DNA of 64,000 nt from Iningainema tapete BLCC-T55 (GCF_014698965.1 NZ_JACXAE010000086.1:306063-370062); one strand, 5' to 3'; positions 26,235-35,370 are shown, numbered from the stretch's first letter. Made by a program: numbers and translations. Notes: generated by a model not told the origin, from the letters alone.

Positions 26235-29200
26235 ATGAGGAAGTTAGTTGTCTTGAAGCTAGATGGCGATTTAGAACAGGGTGTGCGCGTAATGCTAGAA
26301 ATTGGCGAAGAAGGCACTCGCCCCAGCACGGAAATCATCGGTCAACTCCCGCATTGTGTAGACTTACACACAGTAATTGAACAGTGGCGGTCAAACTATC
26401 GCAGTATCAGGAATACCCGCATCAAAGCAGGTAAAATTGTTTACGGTGCTTCGATTACCCAGTGGCGTGAGGATTGCCAAAAATCAGCTAATGAGTTGCG
26501 ATCGCACTTCAATTCTTGGCTACTATCCGAGTCCTTTCGCCCTATCCGGGAAAAATGGCTGCAACAATTAAACCCTGATGATGAGGTGCGGATACTAATT
26601 CGTACTTCAAGTGTACTGCTGTTGAAACTTCCTTGGCATTTGTGGGATTTGGTTGAAGAGTACCCCAAAGCTGAAGTGGCATTGAGTACACCAGATTTCA
26701 ACCTACCAAAAGAAGCGAAAACACCTACTTACCGAGATAAAGTCAAAATTCTAGCGATTCTAGGCAATAGTGCTGGTATTAATGTCCAAAAAGACCGACA
26801 GTTGTTAGAAAATTTACCAGACGCTGAAACAACCTTTTTGGTAGAGCCGCAACGCCAAGACATCAACGACCAGTTGTGGAACCAACCTTGGGATATCCTA
26901 TTTTTTGCAGGTCATAGCAAAACTGAGGGTGAGAAGGGGCGGATTTACATTAATCAAACCGATAGCTTAACCATTGCAGAACTCAAGTATGCCCTGCGAA
27001 ATGCCGTGGCTCAAGGTTTGCAACTGGCGATTTTTAACTCTTGTGATGGCTTGGGATTGGCGTTCGAGTTACAAGCGCTGCACATCCCGCAAATGATTGT
27101 CATGCGGGAACCAGTGCCAGATAAGGTGGCACAGCATTTCTTATCTTATTTTATCACAGCTTTTGCCGAGGGCAAATCTTTTTATTTGGCAGAGCGGGAA
27201 GCACGGTTAAAGCTGCATGGTTTAGAGAATGAATTTCCCTGTGCGTCTTGGTTGCCAGTGATTTTTCAAAATCCCGCCACAGTACCACCAACTTGGTTTT
27301 CCTTAGGTCGTCGTCCCACCGAAATTTGCCCGTATCGTGGTTTATTCGCCTTCCGCGAGGAGGATGCACCGTTCTTCTTTGGACGGGAAATTTTCACAGA
27401 TATCTTGACGGATGCTGTGCAAAAAAAGCCCTTAGTTGCTGTCATTGGTCCTTCTGGCAGTGGCAAATCTTCAGTAGTCTTTGCCGGTCTTATCCCCCGC
27501 CTACGTCAGCAAGGTTCCTGGCATATCGTTTCTTTCCGTCCTGGTGATCGACCTTTCCATGCCCTAGCTGCGGCACTTGTTGCCCAGAACTCATCCCAAA
27601 TGAGTTTAAGCGATCGCCTGCGGGAAGTTAGAAACCTGGCTGCTGATTTGCGGCAGGAAGAGGATGCCTTGCGGGATGTGGTAGATGAGATTGTGCGATA
27701 CCGGGACGAGAAGATCCCCCCAACCCCCCTGAAAAAGGGGGGCTTTGTCCCCTCCTTTACCCCCTTGTTAAGGGGGTCGCCGAAGGCGGGGGGATCGGGG
27801 GCTAGGGGGGATCAAGACCAAAGCAAGCATGTGCTGCTAGTAGCCGACCAGTTTGAAGAACTTTACACCCTAGTTCGAGATCCACAAGAGCGCCAAGTCT
27901 TCTTAGATAGATTACTGAAAGCTGCTAGTAAATCGCCTGATTTCACTCTCGTCATCACTCTAAGGGCAGATTTTTTAGGACAAGCTCTTTCTTACCGCCC
28001 CTTTGCTGATGCGTTGCAGTATGCTGACCTGAAACTAGGTCCCATGAACCAGGAAGAACTGCAAGCAGCAGTAGAACAGCCAGCGACGATGTTGGGGGTG
28101 AGGATTGAGCAAGGGCTGACGGAACGTATTTTGGATGCAGTTAGTGCAGAACCAGGGGATTTGCCGTTATTAGAGTTTGCCCTGCATGAACTATGGACAA
28201 AACAGCGAGATGCCCAGTTGACTCATGCCGCTTACGAGGAAATTGGCGGTGTAGAAGCAGCATTGGCTCGTTATGCTGAAGAGGCGTATGGCAAGCTGAA
28301 CGAGGAAGAAAAGGAACGGGTGCGGCGGCTGTTCATCCAGTTGGTGCGTCCAGGTGATAACACGGAGGACACCCGTCGTTTGGCTACTCGCATAGAGGTG
28401 GGAGAAGAAAACTGGGATTTAGTAACGCGCTTGGCAAATGCTCGTTTAGTAGTCAGCAGCAGTGACGGGGGAACGGGAGAAGAAACCGTCGAGATTGTGC
28501 ATGAAGCTTTGATTGGGGGATGGGAACGCCTGCGCCTGTGGCTAGATGTTGACCGCAGCTTCCGTACTTGGCAAGAGCGGTTGCGGGTGGTGATACGTCA
28601 ATGGGAGGCTAGCGGTAGGGATGATGGCGCATTGTTGCGAGGCACGCCGTTGGCAGAGGCTGAGGGTTGGTTACAGTCGCGATCGCTCGAAGTAAGCGCG
28701 TTGGAGCGAGCTTTCATCCAACTGAGCTTGGAACTACGGGATAGAGAGCGCAAGCAGCAGGAATACCGAAGGAAGCGTACTATATTAGCCCTTGCTAGTG
28801 GCTTGGCAGTAGTCTCGATGCTAGCTCTGGGAGCTGTTTGGCAATGGCGGCGAGCCGAAATAGGTCGAACCAATGCGGAGTTGAGTAACCTAAGTGCAAC
28901 TTCAGAAGCACTGTTTAACTCAAATCAAGAGTTTGAGGCGTTGATCAAAAGTATACAGGCAGGATATCAATTGAAACGGGCATCAGGGGTAAATGCTGAT
29001 ACTCGAATGCGAATTGTGCTGGCGTTGCAACAGGCGGTTTACGGAATCAAAGAGCGTATTCGTTTGCAGGGGCATAGTGCGACTTTCAGCCCTGATGGTA
29101 AGATGCTGGCTACAGCCAGTCTAGATACCATTCAAATTTGGAGCCGTGATGGTAGGAAAGTCAGAACAATTCGGAAGCCTAACGATCGTAACTTCGCTGA

Positions 29201-31676
29201 CGTGAGTTTCAGCCCCGACGGTAAGATATTGGCTACAGCCAGTTATAGGAGTACAATAAAACTCTGGGATCTTGATGGTCGCTTGCTAAGAACGTTTAAA
29301 GGAAAGGGCGAGGAAATCATAGATGAAGACACTAGGGTAAGTTTCAGCCCCAACGGTAAGATGCTTGCCTCGGCTAGTGATAACGGCACAGTGAAACTTT
29401 GGAGTCTTGATGGTCGCGTACTCAGAACCTTCAAAGGACAGGGCTACGGTAGAGTTTATAGTACAGAAACCACTCTAAGTTTTAGCCCCGACGGCAAAAT
29501 GCTGGCTGCAATTGGTTCTGATGGGAGTATGGCAGTGTGGAACATTAACGGGGTTTTGCTCAAAGTTGTTGAAGGGATCAAAGTTGATGAACAAAAAGGC
29601 GCTAGGTTCAAGGAATGGACCACTGGTGTAAGTTTCAGCCCGGACGGCAAGATGCTAGCTATAGCCAGTTTGAGAGCCAATTTGAGTACCGTTAAACTTT
29701 GGAGCCACAACGGTATCTTACTTAAAACCTTGAGAGCAGATTGGAATGATGGTCGCATGTTTGGTAGTATAAGTTTTAGCCCCGATGGCAAGATCTTAGC
29801 TACAGTAAATGATAAGAACACGGTGAAGCTTTGGAGCCTTGATAACGCTAAGTTCAGAACTCTTAAGGCGAATCACAATGTCACTAGCATAAGGTTCAGT
29901 CCCGACGGCAAGATGCTGGTTACGGCAGCTAAAGACAACACTGTGAAACTCTGGAAGCTTGACGGTTTGGAGCCTAAAATCCTTAAGGCGAAGCAAACTA
30001 GAGGACCTAATGGTGTAGAGAAAGTGAGTTTTAGTCTCGATGGCAAGATAATTGCTACTGTTAATAATGACAAAACTGTGAAACTCTGGAGCCGCAACGG
30101 TATCTTGCTTAAAACCTTAAGTCACGGCGGCAATTATGTGAATGTCATCAGTTTCAGCCCGGACGGCAAGATGCTGGCATTAGCTAGTAATGACGGTCCA
30201 ATAAAACTCTGGAGTACTGACGGTCGCTTGTTAACAACTTTCAAGGGACATGGCACTTATGCACAAAGATCTGTGCAAGACCTGGATTTTAGCCCAGACG
30301 GCAAAATTCTAGCATTAGGCACTCAAGATGGTACAATCAAACTTTGGAGTACTGACGGCAAAGAACTGAAAAGTCTCAAGGGGCACAACGCAATAGTCAG
30401 TAGCGTGAGTTTCAACCCAGACGGCAAGATACTGGCATCGGCTAGTTGGGACTATACAGTGAAGCTCTGGAGCTTGGAAGGTACTTTGCTCAAAACTTTT
30501 AGGATGGGACGTGATAGTCATGTCAGTAGCGTGAGTTTTAGCCCCGATGGTAGAACCATTGCCTTAGCTAGCTTTGGCAACACAGTGAAACTCTGGAGCA
30601 CTGATGGCAGAGAAATCAAAACTCTCAAAGGACATAACGATTGGGTTTCTAGCGTGAGATTTAGCCCCGATGGCACAACCATTGCCTCACATAGTTCAGA
30701 CGGAACCGTTAAACTTTGGAGCATTGACGACGGCAGGGAACTCAAGACCTTCAAGAGTCAAAGTGATTTAGTCTTTACTAGCATGAGTTTCAGCCCGGAC
30801 GGCAAGATGCTAGCCTTGGGCAAGAATGACGGCACAGTTATTCTGAATAGTTTGGATCTAGATGAACTACTGGCGAGCGGGTGCGATTGGCTTAAATCTG
30901 ACCTTCCTAACGATCCTCAGACTCTAGAACAACTACAGCAATGTCAAAACCAGTCTAATCTGATTGCAGCAGCTCAAACTTTGGTTGCCCAAGGTGAGGA
31001 GTTAGCCAGCAACGGTGATTTTGAAGGCGCAGTTGCTAAGTTCAAAAAAGCACAGGAATGGAACCCCGAATTAGAACTTAATCCTGAGGCAAAAGCAGCG
31101 ATCGCATTTACTTTTCAAGGCAAAGAACTGGCGAGACAAGGCGATATTGAGGGCGCAGTTGCTAAGTTCAAAAAAGCACAGCAACTGGCTCCCAACTTAG
31201 ACCTTGCTCTAGATGCACAAGCCTTAGACAATAACCCAGAAGCAGTAGCAAACCACCTTGCAGCAAAAGCTCTAGTTACCGAAGGAGTGTTTCTTGCAGT
31301 TCAGGGTAATGTCAAAAAAGCTATTGCAACTTATGCAGAGGCTCAGAAGCTAGACCCAAAACTGGAAATCTCTGCTGATTCTTGGAACAGCCTCTGTTGG
31401 CATGGTAGCAGGCATGGCGATGCCGCTAATGTAATGTTTGCCTGTGAAAAAGCAGTTGCCAAAGCTCCAACAGATGGAAATAATCGGGATAGCCGTGGTT
31501 TTGCTAGGGCGCTAACTGGCGACACCAAGGGAGCAATTGAAGACTTTCAAGCATTTATAGAATCAACTGGTGATGCTCAACAGAAATCACAACGTCAAGG
31601 TTGGGTTAATGCCCTACGTGCAGGTAAGAATCCCTTCACACCTGAGGAAATGAAGAAGCTACGCAGCGAGCAATGA
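26235..31676 (+). CDS. Giant CHAT protease-nSTAND ATPase-TM-WD40-TPR protein
   Basis: About 1813 residues. The ATG at 26235 has GAGGTG upstream and is preferred over GTG 26229. The CHAT caspase-like domain (about 1-350) has the catalytic pair His227 (LFFAGHS) and Cys270 (FNSCDG). The nSTAND1 ATPase (about 365-790) opens with PYRGLFAFREEDAPFFFGRE, with Walker A GPSGSGKSS near 405-413 and Walker B VLLVADQFEE near 533-542. One membrane helix follows (LALASGLAVVSMLALGAVW). Fourteen WD40 repeats come next (about 925-1540), enough for two seven-blade propellers, and then TPR-like repeats (GEELASNGDFEGAVAKFKKA). Related STAND proteins sense a trigger through their repeats and activate an effector protease, as in programmed cell death and antiphage defence. 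That role is inferred here. A C-rich repeat is inserted in frame between the ATPase motifs. Confidence 0.9.
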   Translation: MRKLVVLKLDGDLEQGVRVMLEIGEEGTRPSTEIIGQLPHCVDLHTVIEQWRSNYRSIRNTRIKAGKIVYGASITQWREDCQKSANELRSHFNSWLLSESFRPIREKWLQQLNPDDEVRILIRTSSVLLLKLPWHLWDLVEEYPKAEVALSTPDFNLPKEAKTPTYRDKVKILAILGNSAGINVQKDRQLLENLPDAETTFLVEPQRQDINDQLWNQPWDILFFAGHSKTEGEKGRIYINQTDSLTIAELKYALRNAVAQGLQLAIFNSCDGLGLAFELQALHIPQMIVMREPVPDKVAQHFLSYFITAFAEGKSFYLAEREARLKLHGLENEFPCASWLPVIFQNPATVPPTWFSLGRRPTEICPYRGLFAFREEDAPFFFGREIFTDILTDAVQKKPLVAVIGPSGSGKSSVVFAGLIPRLRQQGSWHIVSFRPGDRPFHALAAALVAQNSSQMSLSDRLREVRNLAADLRQEEDALRDVVDEIVRYRDEKIPPTPLKKGGFVPSFTPLLRGSPKAGGSGARGDQDQSKHVLLVADQFEELYTLVRDPQERQVFLDRLLKAASKSPDFTLVITLRADFLGQALSYRPFADALQYADLKLGPMNQEELQAAVEQPATMLGVRIEQGLTERILDAVSAEPGDLPLLEFALHELWTKQRDAQLTHAAYEEIGGVEAALARYAEEAYGKLNEEEKERVRRLFIQLVRPGDNTEDTRRLATRIEVGEENWDLVTRLANARLVVSSSDGGTGEETVEIVHEALIGGWERLRLWLDVDRSFRTWQERLRVVIRQWEASGRDDGALLRGTPLAEAEGWLQSRSLEVSALERAFIQLSLELRDRERKQQEYRRKRTILALASGLAVVSMLALGAVWQWRRAEIGRTNAELSNLSATSEALFNSNQEFEALIKSIQAGYQLKRASGVNADTRMRIVLALQQAVYGIKERIRLQGHSATFSPDGKMLATASLDTIQIWSRDGRKVRTIRKPNDRNFADVSFSPDGKILATASYRSTIKLWDLDGRLLRTFKGKGEEIIDEDTRVSFSPNGKMLASASDNGTVKLWSLDGRVLRTFKGQGYGRVYSTETTLSFSPDGKMLAAIGSDGSMAVWNINGVLLKVVEGIKVDEQKGARFKEWTTGVSFSPDGKMLAIASLRANLSTVKLWSHNGILLKTLRADWNDGRMFGSISFSPDGKILATVNDKNTVKLWSLDNAKFRTLKANHNVTSIRFSPDGKMLVTAAKDNTVKLWKLDGLEPKILKAKQTRGPNGVEKVSFSLDGKIIATVNNDKTVKLWSRNGILLKTLSHGGNYVNVISFSPDGKMLALASNDGPIKLWSTDGRLLTTFKGHGTYAQRSVQDLDFSPDGKILALGTQDGTIKLWSTDGKELKSLKGHNAIVSSVSFNPDGKILASASWDYTVKLWSLEGTLLKTFRMGRDSHVSSVSFSPDGRTIALASFGNTVKLWSTDGREIKTLKGHNDWVSSVRFSPDGTTIASHSSDGTVKLWSIDDGRELKTFKSQSDLVFTSMSFSPDGKMLALGKNDGTVILNSLDLDELLASGCDWLKSDLPNDPQTLEQLQQCQNQSNLIAAAQTLVAQGEELASNGDFEGAVAKFKKAQEWNPELELNPEAKAAIAFTFQGKELARQGDIEGAVAKFKKAQQLAPNLDLALDAQALDNNPEAVANHLAAKALVTEGVFLAVQGNVKKAIATYAEAQKLDPKLEISADSWNSLCWHGSRHGDAANVMFACEKAVAKAPTDGNNRDSRGFARALTGDTKGAIEDFQAFIESTGDAQQKSQRQGWVNALRAGKNPFTPEEMKKLRSEQ
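27713..27813. repeat. C/G-rich dispersed repeat inserted in frame in the STAND ATPase
   Basis: Starts GATCCCCCCAACCCCCCTG and ends CTAGGGGGGATC, so the termini are inverted copies, with an inner pair AAAAAGGGGGG and CCCCCTTGTTAAGGGGG. It is translated as KIPPTPLKKGGFVPSF and continues to SGARGDQ, low-complexity residues between helix VVDEIVRYRDE and Walker B. This kind of element is common in cyanobacteria, usually between genes. Confidence 0.88.
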
Positions 31677-32170
31677 TGGGAAGATGGGGTGATGGGGAGT
31701 GGCAATCAAAAGTCAAATGTAAAATATAATACTAAATTCTGTGTAGTTACCCTACTTTTTCCAGTTTGCGCAGGTGAACTTTATTTGTCGAGCAGAAACT
31801 TCTAGTCGTCAAGGCTGTGTAACTTTTATCTACGCATGTTTGGTAGAAAAAATAAAGAATAGCGAATAAGGGACTTCCAATTAAAAAAATACCCAAGTTT
31901 GTAGGGTGCGTTAGGTGGAACACCGTAACGCACTCCCGCGTTGTCAGAAGATGGTGCCGTACTCTCTGCGCTAACGCACCCTACAATAACTGGATAATTT
32001 ATTTTTTGGAGTTCCCTAAGTGCGATGAAAAAAGTAGGTTTGATGTGTGATCGCTCCAATGCCGCTTCTAATCAAAGTGTCTTTGACACTGAATCTGCCG
32101 ATGCGAGGCGATCGCTATTTGGTTAGTTTGCTCCTACAGTTTCTTATACCATTTCTTCCATTTTGTCAAG
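31677..32170. other. 494-base gap after the CHAT/STAND gene
   Basis: Contains a MITE-like element at 31867-32019 and no intact gene. No strong terminator is seen directly after the stop at 31676. Confidence 0.5.
31867..32019. mobile_element. MITE-like element with nested inverted repeats
   Basis: An inner pair of perfect 16-base arms, TTGTAGGGTGCGTTAG (31899-31914) and its inverse (31971-31986), lies inside imperfect outer arms TAAGGGACTTCCAA and TTGGAGTTCCCTAA. There is no coding capacity. The GTAGGGTGCGTTA core is a common cyanobacterial dispersed repeat. Confidence 0.75.
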
Positions 32171-32633
32171 CTACACAGTCGTGTTCTGATCAATTTGACG
32201 TAACTCCTCAACCGTACTCACTGTTTCCAGCCCTGCCAGAATCGCTCTCAATTGCTCCAAATCCTGAATATATGAGATTTCCGGTATCAGGCTTAACCCT
32301 TCCAGAATTGCTTGTAATAAATTGATATCTTCAATAACAGAGATTTCTGGCAATATACCTAACCCCTCCGAACCAAATTTCAGCTTTAAACCCAGTTCAA
32401 TGCCTTTTAACAGTCCTTGCCTAATACCACTTCGCTCTATACTTGTAATGTAAGGCATACGCCTTGACTCCTCGTAGTTATTTAACTCTTGTTTAAAATC
32501 TCGTTCTAACTCAGTTGGAAGTGTCATTACCCAGTCAATGAATCGGAAGAGATTAAGAACCTCCTCTCGCTCAGAGCCGCTGCTCATAAAGCCGTTTAGT
32601 CAGAGTAAACTTCCATTGTTGACGCTTTAGTTG
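32171..32633 (-). pseudogene. Remnant of an Rpn-type recombination-promoting nuclease
   Basis: The long frame (ATG 32587) starts at VLNLFRFIDWVMTLPTELER and continues into SRRMPYITSIERSGIRQGLL, the C-terminal part of Rpn/PD-(D/E)XK transposase-like proteins. Just upstream, in another frame, the expected preceding residues are readable (RQQWKFTLTKRLYEQ), so a frameshift lies near 32585. The N-terminal nuclease domain is gone, replaced by the promoter of the next, divergent gene. It is probably non-functional. Confidence 0.7.
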
Positions 32634-32658
32634 ACGAGACGGAGGCGCTTTCTAATAT

Positions 32659-32704
32659 AAGTGCTTACTTTGCACTTGTAAAGTAGTTACTTTGCACTTA
32701 TAGT
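32659..32704 (+). promoter_or_regulatory. Promoter with overlapping direct-repeat operator for the HTH gene
   Basis: Two exact copies of TTACTTTGCACTT (32665-32677 and 32687-32699) are spaced 22 bases, two helical turns. A third, inverted, half-site AAGTGC is at 32659-32664. A -35-like TTGTAA (32676-32681) and a -10-like TATAGT (32699-32704) with 17-base spacing overlap them, so a bound repressor would block RNA polymerase. Confidence 0.6.
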
Positions 32705-32727
32705 AGAGTTATGGAGGTGAGTTAAAT

Positions 32728-32970
32728 ATGGCTGTGAAAGTTAGAAGAATTGAGCGCAAAGAGATTGAAACGCCCCTGCTTCCGAAACAAATTGCTCAAG
32801 CTCAAAAAAATTCTGGCAAAGCAATTTCAGAAATATGTGAAGCAGTTGGATTTAGTCGAACTTACTGGTATCAGATCGTGAACGGGCGTGAAGAGGCGAT
32901 CGCCGAAGAAACACTTCGCAAAATTGAAGAAGTACTGGACGTGGATTTTGGAGTAAGTTTCGACGATTAA
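32728..32970 (+). CDS. Small XRE-like helix-turn-helix DNA-binding protein
   Basis: 80 residues. A basic N-terminus (VKVRRIERKEIE) is followed by a Cro/CI-type helix-turn-helix (ISEICEAVGFSRTYWYQIVN) and a final helix (AEETLRKIEEVLDVDFG). GGAGGTGA stands eight bases before the ATG, a strong ribosome-binding site. The repeats overlapping its promoter suggest autorepression. Two small genes follow on the same strand and may be controlled with it. Confidence 0.8.
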   Translation: MAVKVRRIERKEIETPLLPKQIAQAQKNSGKAISEICEAVGFSRTYWYQIVNGREEAIAEETLRKIEEVLDVDFGVSFDD

Positions 32971-33020
32971 TTTGTTACTTATTGCTCAAATATTCTGCTT
33001 AATAAATATAAATATAAATA

Positions 33021-33236
33021 ATGCCAAAGCCAAGATATGACGAGGAAGAAGATAAATCCCGCCATGCAGTAGTTGACACTGATTGCTGTGAAGAAATGGC
33101 TCAAAAGTATAACTGGCGACTAGTTGATGTAGAAGAAACGGGCGACAGCACGTTGCCATTTGATTGCGTGTTTGATGGGAAAACCGAATTCCCAAAATCT
33201 TACTATGATACCGATGAGGAAAAAGACGATGCGTAA
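33021..33236 (+). CDS. Small acidic protein of unknown function
   Basis: 71 residues, strongly acidic (PRYDEEEDKSRHAVVDTD at the start, YYDTDEEKDD at the end), with three cysteines (DTDCCEE and PFDCVFD). The stop overlaps the next start by eight bases, so the two are probably translated together. I do not recognise it. Acidity and size would fit an antitoxin, inhibitor or phage-type accessory protein, but nothing specific supports any of these. Confidence 0.55.
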   Translation: MPKPRYDEEEDKSRHAVVDTDCCEEMAQKYNWRLVDVEETGDSTLPFDCVFDGKTEFPKSYYDTDEEKDDA

Positions 33237-33660
33237 GTGGATTGTTTTCCGTGCCGAGAAACGCCAACCTGGCGCTCATGAGCGAAAGTACGCTCACACG
33301 GGTTCTTTGACCAAAAACCTAGCTGAACATTATGATTGTTCAGATGGGGCATTGCCCGAACCGGGCTATCGCTTACCAGAATTTATCCGAGTAGAACAGC
33401 TTGCCGACTCGCGGTATCCAGCAAGCACAACTCACTACCGCAAGAGTGATTGGGAAGTGACGAAAGTGGAAACTTACACGCCTGATGTTCCAATGGGTGA
33501 ATTTGACATGATCGTGATTTGTATGTGCAAATACTCGCCTATTAATGCACCGCTTAAGCCAATGCCTGAGCGTCAAGTATCACTTGACTCTTTTGGTGGT
33601 GACGAACAAGCCTATCAACGCTGGCAAGAGCAAAATTTGGTTGCCATCCACAATCCGTGA
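33229..33660 (+). CDS. Protein of unknown function, coupled to the preceding small acidic gene
   Basis: The start is ATG 33229 (MRKWIVFRAEKRQPGAHERK), overlapping the previous stop, and gives 143 residues. It contains alternating charged and aromatic segments (YRLPEFIRVEQLADSRYP, HYRKSDWEVTKVETYTPD) and a final FGGDEQAYQRWQEQN. There is no signal peptide or membrane helix. I recognise no family. It ends the HTH-small protein-this gene cassette. Confidence 0.6.
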   Translation: MRKWIVFRAEKRQPGAHERKYAHTGSLTKNLAEHYDCSDGALPEPGYRLPEFIRVEQLADSRYPASTTHYRKSDWEVTKVETYTPDVPMGEFDMIVICMCKYSPINAPLKPMPERQVSLDSFGGDEQAYQRWQEQNLVAIHNP

Positions 33661-33756
33661 GCATCATTTTAAAAACACTACTCGAAGGTGGGAACTAGTA
33701 ATAATCATAAGCTAGTCTGTTTCTCATCATAAGGATTGGATTTTTCGTAACTTTCT

Positions 33757-34686
33757 ATGACTGTTAAAGATCGCGCTAGTAATTCAGGGAAGAAATTGCT
33801 CCCAAACGGTGTCCCCTCTGTAAAAATTAAACGTGCAACAAGTTTGGTAGCGGGAATGTTCGCTGTTCCTCTCGCTTTAGTTTTACCTGTAAATGCTTTA
33901 CAAGTAAATGTAAGTCCCCCATCGCCGCGATTAGGTGATACACTATCGGTTGTAGTTAATCTTGAGAACTCAACAAATAGTAACAATGTGACAGTAGCTA
34001 CTGGTGAAAATACATACCCAGCGTTTGAAATTGCGCCGAATCAGTATCGAGCCTTGATCCCCACCACACCCTTGGAAAATGCCGGAACCAGAACAATCCG
34101 CGTTACCGGGAATGGTCAGGAGCAAAATTTGTCGGTACAAGTGCGCGATCGCAAATTCCCCGTACAACGCATTAATCTACCACCTGGAAAAGCAGGGCTG
34201 AAGGCAACAGAGTATGAACTTCAACGAGTAGGTGCTCTCAAAGCGCTGCAAACACCAGAAAAATATTGGAATGGTTCTTTTATCAAGCCAAATGCTGGAC
34301 GATTGTCCACAAATTATGGTGTACGTCGCTACTATAATGGTAAATTTGCTAAAGACTACTACCATCGTGGCGTTGACTACGCAGGTGCAGCGGGTTCGCC
34401 TGTAGTTGCACCAGCAGCAGGAAAAGTCGCTTTGGTGGGAAGGGTGTCTCAAGGATTCCGGGTTCACGGTAACGTAGTTGGCGTTGACCACGGTCAAGGA
34501 GTGACTAGTATTTTTATGCACTTAAGTCGCATAAATGTCAAAGAAGGCGATATCGTCAAACCAGGTCAATTAATTGGCGCGGTAGGTTCAACGGGCGCTT
34601 CAACTGGTCCCCATTTGCACTGGGGTCTATATGTCAATGGCAAATCTGTCGATCCAATACCTTGGCGAGACAAAGCAGTTAATTAG
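33757..34686 (+). CDS. M23 (LytM-type) peptidoglycan endopeptidase
   Basis: 309 residues with a basic N-terminus and signal/anchor helix (SLVAGMFAVPLALVLPVNAL), a beta-rich domain (about 50-130) and a C-terminal LytM domain. Zinc ligands are present in YYHRGVDYAG (His and Asp) and in THLHWG-like PHLHWGLYVNG. It should hydrolyse peptide cross-links in the periplasm. A weak hairpin (CGTAACT/AGTTACG, 34713-34734) follows. It is two genes from an L,D-transpeptidase, so this stretch is partly a cell-wall region. Confidence 0.93.
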   Translation: MTVKDRASNSGKKLLPNGVPSVKIKRATSLVAGMFAVPLALVLPVNALQVNVSPPSPRLGDTLSVVVNLENSTNSNNVTVATGENTYPAFEIAPNQYRALIPTTPLENAGTRTIRVTGNGQEQNLSVQVRDRKFPVQRINLPPGKAGLKATEYELQRVGALKALQTPEKYWNGSFIKPNAGRLSTNYGVRRYYNGKFAKDYYHRGVDYAGAAGSPVVAPAAGKVALVGRVSQGFRVHGNVVGVDHGQGVTSIFMHLSRINVKEGDIVKPGQLIGAVGSTGASTGPHLHWGLYVNGKSVDPIPWRDKAVN

Positions 34687-34797
34687 TAGAGGCAAAAATA
34701 ATTGTCTTTATACGTAACTTGTTTGTTAGTTACGAGGTTTTGGGCAAAATAAATTGGATTGGTACCGTCCCTACCTTGGTTGGATGGCTGAATATTA

Positions 34798-35346
34798 ATG
34801 AGCGTTATGAGTATCGAAAAAATTGTAGAACAAGCACTCCAGGATGGTTATCTTACACCAGTAATGGAAGCAGAAGTTGGGCGAATTTGTGACAACGCCA
34901 GTGAACTGTCGATTGAAGAGTATATGGCGTTGGATCGGCTGATGGGATCTCTATTAACTGGTGAAGTGGTGGCGGTACCACGCAAACAGTTTATTAATGT
35001 CATGGAAGAACTTGTACTAACAGAAGCGATCGCCCGCGTAGCAGAAATTGAAGCTACCAGCGAAAGTTCTCTAGATGTGGGTGATATTGCGGCTTACGCC
35101 CTTAATCGCTTGCCTCCTTTGTATGCAACTACCGAAGAAGGTGCGAATTTCCAACGTCAACACGGTAAAGCAGAACTTCAAGAACTGATTTCCCAGCAAG
35201 TATCAGAAGCGATCTCTCGCAGTCTGAATCGCCCTAATGATGACAGAAAACCTGTTGTGGGCAAAACTACTGGTAATGAAGTACTGCGTCAAGTTAGTGC
35301 TTTGTTGGAAACTTACGCACCCCAATTTGAGCAAAAAACACATTAG
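34798..35346 (+). CDS. ComFB-family protein
   Basis: 182 residues. The segment NVMEELVLTEAIARVAEIEA, followed later by DVGDIAAYALNRLPPLYATT, is the ComFB signature. Cyanobacterial ComFB proteins have been reported to bind cyclic dinucleotides and to influence cell size, motility or competence. An N-terminal helical extension (YLTPVMEAEVGRICDNASEL) precedes the domain, and the C-terminal about 50 residues are variable. Which ligand this member binds cannot be read from sequence. Confidence 0.87.
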   Translation: MSVMSIEKIVEQALQDGYLTPVMEAEVGRICDNASELSIEEYMALDRLMGSLLTGEVVAVPRKQFINVMEELVLTEAIARVAEIEATSESSLDVGDIAAYALNRLPPLYATTEEGANFQRQHGKAELQELISQQVSEAISRSLNRPNDDRKPVVGKTTGNEVLRQVSALLETYAPQFEQKTH

Positions 35347-35370
35347 ATAAGCGATCTATCTCGTCTCTAC

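Noticed and set aside
29243..30754. Several minus-strand frames across the WD40 region
   Set aside because: They are antisense shadows repeated with the same period as the WD40 units; none has a start context or recognisable family.
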